Of a stretch of DNA of 64,000 nt, positions 58,037-64,000 are shown one piece after another. The position numbers were made by a program, and so were the translations under genes. The notes under the pieces were generated by a model. The model was not told the DNA's origin. It did no database searches and saw only the letters and a program-made list of their open reading frames with translations. Positions within the stretch are counted from its first letter, which is position 1, and each line of letters starts with the position of its first letter. Source of the stretch: JASLBX01 sp035762665 (GTDB taxonomy: Bacteria; Actinomycetota; Actinomycetes; Jiangellales; Jiangellaceae); contig DASTNZ010000004.1 of the NCBI GenBank assembly GCA_035762665.1, positions 13,129-77,128 on the forward strand. The letters run 5' to 3'.

Positions 58037-59745
58037 TCGTCCACTTCGCCAAGCACGCGGCCGGCCGAGGCGCGCATCTGATCGCGTTCCCCGAGATGGC
58101 GCTCACTGGCTACCCGGTCGAAGACCTGGCGCTCCGGGGCTCATTCGTCGACGCGTCGCGGCGGGCGCTGGACGTACTGGCCAGCCGGCTCATGACCGAG
58201 GGGCTCGGCGAGGTCGCCGTCGTGGTCGGCTACCTCGGCCGGGACGAGGACATCGCGCACACCGAAAAGCTCGGCCGGCCGAAGGGTGCGCCGCAGAACG
58301 CCCTCGCCGTGTTGTACGGCGGGCGGATCGTACTCACCCAGGCCAAGCACCACCTGCCCAACTACGGCGTGTTCGACGAGTTCCGGCACTTCGTCCAGGG
58401 CGATCATCTGTCGGTCCTGCGGGTACACGGCGTCGACATCGCATTCGCCATCTGCGAGGACCTGTGGCAAGAAGGTGGACCGGTCGCCACGACCCGGGCC
58501 ACCGACGCCGGGTTGCTCGTCGTCATCAACGCCTCGCCGTACGAGCTCAACAAGGACGACGTCCGGCTCGACCTGTGCCGCCGACGCGCCGCGCAGGCCG
58601 GCTGCACCCTCGCCTATGTAGCCATGGTCGGTGGCCAGGACGAGCTCGTCTTCGACGGTGATTCGGTGGTAGTGGGCGCTGACGGGACGGTCCTGGGCCG
58701 CGCGCCGCAGTTTGAAGATGGGTGCCTAGTCGTCGACCTCGACCTGCCGGCGGCGACGGCGATCGCACCGCTGGCCGGTGAGACGAGCGCCGAGGAGATC
58801 GCTGGCTACCAGGTGCGCCGGCACACCATTTCGACCGACTCCCTGCCGCCATACGAGCCGCAGGCGGCCGGCATCGCGCAACGGATCAGCGACGAGGCAG
58901 AGGTCTACGCAGGCCTGGTCACTGGTCTGCGCGATTACGTGCAGAAGAACGGCTTCCGCTCGGTGGTGCTCGGACTGTCCGGCGGGATCGATTCTGCGCT
59001 CACCGCCGTGGTGGCGTGCGACGCGATCGGACCCGAGAACGTGTACGCCGTATCGATGCCGAGTAGATACTCGACCGAGCATTCGTGGTCCGACGCCCGC
59101 GATCTGGCTGATCGGACGGGGTTGAAGTTCACGACGATCCCGATCTCACCCATGGTCAGCGCCTTCCTCGACAACGTCGAGCTCACCGGCGTCGCCGAAG
59201 AGAACCTTCAGGCTCGGATCCGCGGCATGCTGCTGATGGGCCTGTCCAACCAGCATGGGCACCTGGTCCTGGCCACGGGCAACAAGAGCGAGCTCGCCGT
59301 TGGCTATACGACGATTTACGGTGACGCGGTCGGCGGATACGCACCGCTGAAGGACGTCCCCAAGACGATGGTCTGGGAGCTGGCCCGGTGGCGTAATCAG
59401 ATCGCCGACAAACGCGGGGAGACGCCACCGATTCCCACCGCCTCCATCGAGAAGCCGCCCAGCGCGGAACTCAGGCCAGGCCAACTCGATACCGACTCGC
59501 TCCCGGCGTACCACGTGCTGGACAGAATCCTTGACTTGTATGTGGAGCAGGATCGGGGGGCCGCCGACATCGTCGCGGCCGGCTTCGATGCCGAACTTGT
59601 CCAGCGAGTAATCCGGATGGTCGACGGTGCGGAGTACAAACGCCGCCAGTATCCGCCCGGGCCTAAGGTCACCGAGCGCAACTTCGGTCGCGACCGGCGG
59701 GTGCCGATCACGAGCGGCTGGCGGGAGCCGTTGCCGCCCGCCTAG
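57964..59745 (+). CDS. nadE: Glutamine-dependent NAD+ synthetase
   Basis: The 593-residue enzyme makes NAD+ from nicotinate adenine dinucleotide. The N-terminal nitrilase-like glutaminase domain has Glu in AFPEMALTGYPVEDL, Lys in AKHHLPNYGVFDE and Cys in FAICEDLWQEGG. The C-terminal synthetase has the P-loop VVLGLSGGIDSALTAV and ATGNKSELAVGYTTIYGD. It starts at GTG 57964 (MAQIRIALAQVNPTVGAID); in-frame sequence upstream is not family-like. It converges on the aquaporin gene with a 4-bp overlap. Its use of glutamine fits the nitrogen block. Confidence 0.96.
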   Translation: MAQIRIALAQVNPTVGAIDSNAELIVHFAKHAAGRGAHLIAFPEMALTGYPVEDLALRGSFVDASRRALDVLASRLMTEGLGEVAVVVGYLGRDEDIAHTEKLGRPKGAPQNALAVLYGGRIVLTQAKHHLPNYGVFDEFRHFVQGDHLSVLRVHGVDIAFAICEDLWQEGGPVATTRATDAGLLVVINASPYELNKDDVRLDLCRRRAAQAGCTLAYVAMVGGQDELVFDGDSVVVGADGTVLGRAPQFEDGCLVVDLDLPAATAIAPLAGETSAEEIAGYQVRRHTISTDSLPPYEPQAAGIAQRISDEAEVYAGLVTGLRDYVQKNGFRSVVLGLSGGIDSALTAVVACDAIGPENVYAVSMPSRYSTEHSWSDARDLADRTGLKFTTIPISPMVSAFLDNVELTGVAEENLQARIRGMLLMGLSNQHGHLVLATGNKSELAVGYTTIYGDAVGGYAPLKDVPKTMVWELARWRNQIADKRGETPPIPTASIEKPPSAELRPGQLDTDSLPAYHVLDRILDLYVEQDRGAADIVAAGFDAELVQRVIRMVDGAEYKRRQYPPGPKVTERNFGRDRRVPITSGWREPLPPA

Positions 59746-60434
59746 GCCTGCTCGGCCCGGGCAGCGTGCTTGGTGACCTCCCTCCGCGGCGCGATCACAT
59801 ACTCGTAGACGGCCCAGGCCAGTACGCCGCCGAGCAGCGGGCCGAACAGCCACGCCGCCACCCCGCCCCACTCGCCGCCGACGAGCGCTGGGCCGAACCC
59901 GCGCGCAGGGTTGAGCGCGCCACCAGTGAACGACCAAATGGCGTAGACGCCCACGGCGATGGTCAGGCCGATGGCGAGCGGGTAGACGGTCGCGGGCGCG
60001 CGGCGGTCCACGACCGTCCCGAAGATCACCAGCACGAGGAAGAACGTCGCGATGGCTTCCAGCAGGATGCCGGCGAGCACGTTCACATCGTCGGCCAGGA
60101 TCGGCGTGCCGGTGGCAACGGCGTCGCGGTTGACTACCACTGCCACGAATACGGCCGCGACCAGTCCGCCGATGAGCTGAGCGACCCAGTAGATGGTGGC
60201 CATCACGGGGTCGATGCGGCGGCCCAGCAAGAACGCGAGCGTCACCGCGGGGTTGAAATGACCTCCCGAGACATGGCCCAATGCCGCAATCATGACGGCA
60301 ATGGCCAGGCCGTGCGCGAGCGCGACGCCGGTCAGATCCACGGCGCCGCTGTTGATCACCAGGATTCCTGCGAAGCAGAGGGCGAACGCGCCAATGGCTT
60401 CGGCGACGGCGTTCGGAACCCAGGTCGGGGGCAT
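59742..60434 (-). CDS. MIP family channel (aquaporin/glycerol facilitator)
   Basis: The 230-residue protein has six membrane helices and both NPA boxes: GGHFNPAVTLAFLLGRR and GGALNPARGFGPALVGG. The Thr/Arg after the second box (NPAR) is standard. No Asp insertion typical of GlpF is seen after NPAR, so a water channel is somewhat more likely than a glycerol channel. ATG 60434 lies seven bases after AGGAG; a GTG five codons upstream is less likely. A perfect 7-bp dyad lies 42 bp upstream. Confidence 0.92.
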   Translation of the reverse strand: MPPTWVPNAVAEAIGAFALCFAGILVINSGAVDLTGVALAHGLAIAVMIAALGHVSGGHFNPAVTLAFLLGRRIDPVMATIYWVAQLIGGLVAAVFVAVVVNRDAVATGTPILADDVNVLAGILLEAIATFFLVLVIFGTVVDRRAPATVYPLAIGLTIAVGVYAIWSFTGGALNPARGFGPALVGGEWGGVAAWLFGPLLGGVLAWAVYEYVIAPRREVTKHAARAEQA

Positions 60435-60475
60435 GACGGTGCTCCTCACAGGTGACGGCGGGGGTTGTCGTCGGA

Positions 60476-60494
60476 GATCACGCTAATCGTGATC
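60476..60494. promoter_or_regulatory. Perfect dyad GATCACG-N5-CGTGATC between aquaporin and panB
   Basis: GATCACG CTAAT CGTGATC (7-5-7) stands 42 bp before the aquaporin start and 145 bp before panB. The size and spacing suit a dimeric regulator such as a GntR or MarR protein. It is closer to the aquaporin promoter. No other copy was seen in the window. Confidence 0.45.
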
Positions 60495-60638
60495 AGTACC
60501 AGTGTTCAGGACCTCCAAGGCGAAGGGGCGTGTCAAACGACTGCGGCTACCAGCCCGCCCGACATGTTACGCACGTGGCAGGATCGGCAGCGTCAGGGGA
60601 CCCGACCACCGGGCCTCGAGACCGCTGAAGGAGTGACC

Positions 60639-61475
60639 ATGTCCACCGAATCCGTATCGCTGTACGGCGGCCAGCGCAGCCGCCGCGTCACGATCCACGA
60701 CCTGCAGCAGGCGAAGGACCGAGGCGAGCGTTGGCCGATGCTGACGTCGTACGACATGTACACCGCAGAGATCTTCGACGAGGCCGGCATCCCCGTGTTG
60801 CTGGTTGGAGATTCCGCGGCAAACAACGTCCTCGCGTACCCAGATACCGTCCCGGTCTCTGTGGACGAACTGATCCCGCTGGCCCGGGCCGTGGTCCGAT
60901 CCACGACGAACGCGCTGATCGTTGGCGACCTGCCGTTCGGCTCGTACCAGCTCGGTCCCGAGCAAGGGCTGGCGACGACGATCAGGTTCATGAAAGAGGC
61001 AGGTGTTCAGGCCGTCAAGCTCGAGGGTGGGCTCCCGGTCGTTCCTACCGTCGAGAAGATCGTCAGCGCCGGTGTTCCCGTCATGGCGCACGTGGGATTC
61101 ACCCCTCAGAGCGTCAACGCGCTGGGCGGCTACCGAGTGCAGGGCCGAGGGGAAGACTCCGCTCGCATACTGGGCGCGGCCAAGGCGCTGGAGGACGCTG
61201 GTGCATTCGCCATCGTCCTGGAGATGGTCACCGCTGACCTCGCGGAGGAGGTCACGGAGGCCGTGCGGATTCCGACCATCGGGATCGGCGCCGGCGCGCA
61301 TTGCGACGCGCAGGTTCTGGTCTGGCAGGACATGGCCGGCTTGCGAGCCGGTCGGCTGCCGAGATTCGTCAAGACGTACGCGGACCTGCGGGGCACGCTC
61401 CTGTCGGCCACGCGTGACTTCGCGGTGGACGTCGTCGCCGGCACCTTCCCCACGGACGACCACTCCTACCGCTAG
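60639..61475 (+). CDS. panB: 3-methyl-2-oxobutanoate hydroxymethyltransferase
   Basis: PanB makes ketopantoate for pantothenate and coenzyme A. The 278-residue TIM barrel has WPMLTSYDMYTAEIFDEAG, LLVGDSAANNVLAYPDTVPV with Mg ligands, IVGDLPFGSYQ and QAVKLEGG, and the catalytic Glu in AIVLEMVTADLAEEV. AAGGAG lies five bases before ATG 60639. A palindromic element follows its stop by 7 bp. Confidence 0.96.
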   Translation: MSTESVSLYGGQRSRRVTIHDLQQAKDRGERWPMLTSYDMYTAEIFDEAGIPVLLVGDSAANNVLAYPDTVPVSVDELIPLARAVVRSTTNALIVGDLPFGSYQLGPEQGLATTIRFMKEAGVQAVKLEGGLPVVPTVEKIVSAGVPVMAHVGFTPQSVNALGGYRVQGRGEDSARILGAAKALEDAGAFAIVLEMVTADLAEEVTEAVRIPTIGIGAGAHCDAQVLVWQDMAGLRAGRLPRFVKTYADLRGTLLSATRDFAVDVVAGTFPTDDHSYR

Positions 61476-61482
61476 CACCCAC

Positions 61483-61589
61483 CACGTCGATCATGCAAAG
61501 CCCGGGCGACACGCCGGAATGTCCTGATTTGCCCGGTAGGGACAATCCGCAAAATCGGCGTGTCGCCCGGGCTTTGCATGATCGGCGTG
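61483..61589. repeat. 107-bp palindromic element, copy 2 (33-bp arms, one mismatch)
   Basis: Arms 61483-61515 and 61557-61589 share the core GATCATGCAAAGCCCGGGCG and are complementary with one mismatch. The 41-bp interior starts GGAATGTCC, like the interior of copy 1 at 3864-3958 (GGAATCGTCC). It lies between the convergent ends of panB and a small gene and so may act as a bidirectional terminator. Confidence 0.85.
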
Positions 61590-61593
61590 ATGG

Positions 61594-61779
61594 TTAGTCG
61601 CCCCAGGCGTCCTCGGCCGCGTCCTCGGCGTCCCACGCCTCGGTACGCTCCCTGGCGATCTCAAGCGCACGCTCGGCTTGCTCACGATCCTCGTACGGAC
61701 CGAGCCGCCGATCGTTGGGACAGCCTTCGCTCGGTTCCACCCGCTGGTGGTCCAAGCACCAGTACCACGGACCCGCCAT
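61594..61779 (-). CDS. Small conserved actinobacterial protein (61 aa)
   Basis: It reads MAGPWYWCLDHQRVEPSEGC, then PNDRRLGPYEDREQAERALE and a Glu/Asp/Trp-rich end. The pattern W-Y-W-C-L-x-H...GC...RLGPY...A..AL is shared by small proteins next to map/panB in many actinobacteria, of unknown function. The His and two Cys may bind a metal. It is divergent from the second map gene. Confidence 0.82.
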   Translation of the reverse strand: MAGPWYWCLDHQRVEPSEGCPNDRRLGPYEDREQAERALEIARERTEAWDAEDAAEDAWGD

Positions 61780-61799
61780 CTGACCCCCTCAACCGTCCC

Positions 61800-61805
61800 T
61801 ACAAT
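61800..61805 (+). promoter_or_regulatory. -10 element of the second map gene
   Basis: TACAAT, close to the ideal -10 hexamer, ends eight bases before ATG 61814. A CTGACC lies about 15 bases upstream as a poor -35. No ribosome-binding site precedes the ATG, so the transcript is probably leaderless. Confidence 0.5.
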
Positions 61806-61813
61806 TGTCCATC

Positions 61814-62662
61814 ATGACCTCTGTCGTACCCGGCCGGATTTCTCCGATGCGAACGGTACCCGCGTCGATTCCCCGCCCGGAGTACGTCGACCGCAAGTCG
61901 CCGGCCCGGTTCACCGGCTCAGAGGTCAAGGACGCGGAGACGGTCGGGCGGATGCGCGTCGCCGGCCGCCTCGCCGCGCAGGCGATGGCCGAGGTCGCAG
62001 CTCACATCGAGCCGGGGGTGACCACAGACGAGCTCGACCGTATCGGCCACGAATTCCTGTGCGACCACGGCGCGTACCCGTCGACGCTGGGTTATCGCGG
62101 CTTTCCGAAGTCGCTGTGCACAAGCATCAACGAGGTGATTTGCCACGGCATCCCCGATTCCACGGTGCTGCGGGACGGCGACATCATCAACATCGACATC
62201 ACCGCCTACATCGGCGGCGTGCACGGTGACACCGACGCCACATATTTCGTCGGAGACGTCGACGAGGAGTCCAAGCTCCTCGTCGAGAGGACGCGCGAAG
62301 CGCTCCACCGCGGCATCAAGGCGGTGGCGCCTGGTCGCGCCATCAACGTCATCGGCCGGGTTATCGAGTCGTACGCCCGCCGGTTCGGCTACGGCGTCGT
62401 CCGTGAGTTCACCGGGCACGGCATCGGAACCTGGTTCCACTCCGGTTTGGTCATCCCCCACTACGACGACCCGACCGCGAACACGATCATGGAATCGGGC
62501 ATGACGTTCACCATCGAGCCGATGCTCAACCTAGGCACGCACGAGTGGGAGATGTGGGATGACGGCTGGACCGTCGTGACGAAGGACGGCCGGCGCTCGG
62601 CCCAGTTCGAGCACACGATCCTCGTCACCGAATCGGGCGCTGAGATCCTCACCGTGCCATAG
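61814..62662 (+). CDS. map: Methionine aminopeptidase, type I with N-terminal extension
   Basis: The 282-residue enzyme has all five metal ligands: NIDITAYIGGVHGDTDATYF, EFTGHGIGTWFHSGL, FTIEPML and QFEHTILV, plus the substrate His in SINEVICHGIP. The first 40 residues hold the Pro-rich segment VPASIPRPEYVDRKSPARF, as in MetAP1c of mycobacteria. It is the likely housekeeping enzyme of the two. ATG 61814 fits a leaderless promoter. Its end overlaps the chelatase gene by 14 bp in convergent orientation. Confidence 0.95.
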   Translation: MTSVVPGRISPMRTVPASIPRPEYVDRKSPARFTGSEVKDAETVGRMRVAGRLAAQAMAEVAAHIEPGVTTDELDRIGHEFLCDHGAYPSTLGYRGFPKSLCTSINEVICHGIPDSTVLRDGDIINIDITAYIGGVHGDTDATYFVGDVDEESKLLVERTREALHRGIKAVAPGRAINVIGRVIESYARRFGYGVVREFTGHGIGTWFHSGLVIPHYDDPTANTIMESGMTFTIEPMLNLGTHEWEMWDDGWTVVTKDGRRSAQFEHTILVTESGAEILTVP

Positions 62663-63338
62663 CCAGGGCCTCGTCGTACCGCCGGAGCACCAACTCGGCG
62701 ATCCGCTCATCCGGCAGCAGCGGTGCGGCCACCACCTCGGCGCCGACGGTGCGGAGCCGCTCGTGGAAGCTACCTGGCGCGAGCAGGTAGGACGCGATCG
62801 CCACCCGCTCGCCTGCGACGCGCAATGCGCCAACCGCGTCCTCAATGGACGGCCGGCTCGCTGTGGCATACGCCGGCGTCACCGGCCGGCGCAGCTCGGC
62901 ACTCAGGAGTTCGGCCATCCGCTCGACGTCGGCCACCGCCCGCACATCAGACGAGCCGGCCGCCGCCAGCACGACCGCGTGGTTGGTCGCGCCCGCTTTG
63001 GCGAGCCGATCGGCCAGCACTTTCGCCAATACGGGATCGGGTCCGAGCGGTCGTGCGGCCCGAATCGCCGCCCGCCCGGCGGCCGCAATCGCGGTGGTGA
63101 CGTCGACGTGGACGTGGTACCCGGCAGAAAGGAGCACCGGGACGACCACGGCCTCATGTAATCCGGCCAGTACGGACGACAACCCCGGTTGCTGGACGTC
63201 CTCGTCGACGTATGCCTGTGCGACGCGGAGTCCCGGTCGGAGGTCAGCCACCGCGGAGCGCAGAAGATCGATGGCATTGCGGCCGGCTGCATCACGCGTG
63301 CCGTGAGCGGCCGCGACAAGCGTCGGCGAGTCAGACAT
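62649..63338 (-). CDS. CbiX/SirB-type sirohydrochlorin chelatase family protein
   Basis: The 229-residue protein has two similar halves of the chelatase fold: LVAAAHGTRDAAGRNAIDLL with VVVPVLLSAGYHVHVDV, and VVLAAAGSSDVRAVADVERM with RVAIASYLLAPGSFHERL. Metal-binding His residues (HGTRD; YHVHVD) are kept in the first half; the second-half motif reads AAGSSD. It should put Fe2+ or Co2+ into sirohydrochlorin. I start at ATG 63338. It has no siroheme gene neighbour here. Confidence 0.85.
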   Translation of the reverse strand: MSDSPTLVAAAHGTRDAAGRNAIDLLRSAVADLRPGLRVAQAYVDEDVQQPGLSSVLAGLHEAVVVPVLLSAGYHVHVDVTTAIAAAGRAAIRAARPLGPDPVLAKVLADRLAKAGATNHAVVLAAAGSSDVRAVADVERMAELLSAELRRPVTPAYATASRPSIEDAVGALRVAGERVAIASYLLAPGSFHERLRTVGAEVVAAPLLPDERIAELVLRRYDEALAMAR

Positions 63339-63355
63339 GCCCGCCAGCCTACGCA

Positions 63356-63763
63356 TCAGCGGTCCGCGAGCCGCCGGACGAACCGCAATCCGGACCAGGT
63401 CTCGTCTATCGCGCACACCTTGACATCAACCAGCCCGGCGGCGAGGCCGATGTCGCGGACTCGATTCTCGTCAAGGTCGGTCGGTACGCCGCTCGATCGC
63501 TTCGGCCACGCAACCCACAGCCCGCCGGCCGTCTCGAGTCGTGCCACGAGTGGCTCGAATCGGCTGTGCACCCGCGCTGCGTCGGGGCAGAACGTGACGA
63601 TTACGTCGTACCTTTCCGTTCCTGGACGGCGGTGGACGGTGGTGTCCTCCGGCAGCGGTCCCAGCTCCAAGCCGCCCGGTGGTGCGTCAAGCAGTACGCG
63701 GGAGCCGGCCTTGATGCCCAGTTTGCGCGGCAGGGGCGTGCCCGAGTAACCGGCTGTCGGCAT
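63356..63763 (-). CDS. DUF3052 family protein
   Basis: The 135-residue protein reads AGYSGTPLPRKLGIKAGSRV, then YDVIVTFCPDAARVHSRFEP and LWVAWPKRSSGVPTDLDENR, ending in a WSGLRFVRR segment. This is the DUF3052 pattern (GxP...KLGI...VAWPKK.S...D). The function is unknown. It is 17 bp upstream of the chelatase gene on the same strand and divergent from rnpB. Confidence 0.9.
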   Translation of the reverse strand: MPTAGYSGTPLPRKLGIKAGSRVLLDAPPGGLELGPLPEDTTVHRRPGTERYDVIVTFCPDAARVHSRFEPLVARLETAGGLWVAWPKRSSGVPTDLDENRVRDIGLAAGLVDVKVCAIDETWSGLRFVRRLADR

Positions 63764-63787
63764 GACGGGATCGTACGCGGATGACGG

Positions 63788-63793
63788 TACCCT
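63788..63793 (+). promoter_or_regulatory. -10 element of rnpB
   Basis: TACCCT ends seven bases before the inferred 5' end of the RNase P RNA. No clear -35 hexamer is visible. Confidence 0.45.
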
Positions 63794-63800
63794 TGAGGTG

Positions 63801-64000
63801 GCGGACGAGCCGGCCGGGCGGCCGCGTCGGGGCGCTTGCGTCCCGCCGAGGAAAGTCCGGACTCCACAGGGCAGGGTGGTGGCTAACGGCCACCCGGGGT
63901 GACCCGCGGGAAAGTGCCACAGAAAACAAACCGCCGGTGGCTTCGGCTACCGGTAAGGGTGAAACGGCGGTGTAAGAGACCACCAGCGCTCGAGGTGACT
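63801..64000 (+). ncRNA. rnpB: RNase P RNA, class A, 5' part (3' end cut by window)
   Basis: The catalytic RNA that trims tRNA 5' ends. The invariant block GAGGAAAGTCCGGACTCCAC (63847-63866) is followed by CAGGGCAGGGTGGTGGCTAA, GGAAAGTGCCACAGAAA and AAGGGTGAAACGGCGG. The order and spacing are those of bacterial class A RNase P RNA. The 5' end is set from the upstream TACCCT element. About half of the molecule is outside the window. Confidence 0.95.

Overview
The window is GC-rich DNA from an actinobacterium. Marker families are PdtaR/ANTAR regulator, DUF3043, DUF4191, DUF3052, HGxxPAAW protein, PspA-PspAA-HtpX-PspAB stress set, GlnR operators, an AfsR/SARP regulator and many GTG starts joined by 4-bp GTGA overlaps. 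The gene order (pyk/ANTAR regulator; pepA-lpd-sucB-lipB-lipA; glnA, glnE, glnA2, nadE, panB, map, rnpB) resembles, from memory, the conserved core of Streptomyces and relatives. I cannot name the genus from sequence alone.

Layout. 1-3.8 kb: a truncated amino-acid-binding lipoprotein and its ANTAR response regulator, an odd short-variable-loop tRNA with anticodon CAA, two frameshift-bearing small genes and pyk. 4-12.5 kb: gltBD with a GlnR-type half operator, a VIT1 metal transporter with a DtxR-like palindrome, a 236-bp inverted-repeat element and lgt. 12.5-19.5 kb: a hisI-trpE-trpC-trpB-trpA cluster with accessory membrane proteins and an orphan winged-helix protein. 19.6-27.9 kb: a lipoprotein, a heterodimeric ABC exporter, a cluster of short palindromic repeats, the Psp envelope-stress operon and small conserved genes. 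28-43 kb: a degenerate CobT homologue, gcvT, a phosphodiesterase, pepA, a dimethylargininase, lpd-sucB, a pseudokinase, lipB-lipA-map and DUF4191.

43.4-60 kb is a nitrogen block: glnA behind a four-site GlnR operator, glnE (glutamine synthetase adenylyltransferase), a LuxR-glnA2-glutaminase group and glutamine-dependent nadE. An accessory island of about 4.6 kb (45.0-49.5 kb) interrupts it. It holds an HNH-nuclease remnant, two very strong hairpins and a three-gene cassette: a transthyretin-fold protein without the known catalytic residues, a SARP/NB-ARC/TPR regulator, and a 49-residue exported peptide ending in two near-identical octapeptides (V-T/S-DSNKWD). This looks like a regulator with its own peptide signal and is the best candidate for an undescribed system here. 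59.7-64 kb: an aquaporin, panB, the second map, a CbiX-type chelatase, DUF3052 and the 5' part of the RNase P RNA.

Shared themes are glutamine/glutamate metabolism (gltBD, glnA, glnE, glnA2, nadE), lipoate (sucB is modified by lipB/lipA; lpd and gcvT belong to lipoate-dependent systems), tryptophan synthesis and envelope stress. There is no integrase, transposase or CRISPR array. Dispersed palindromic repeats sit at gene ends.
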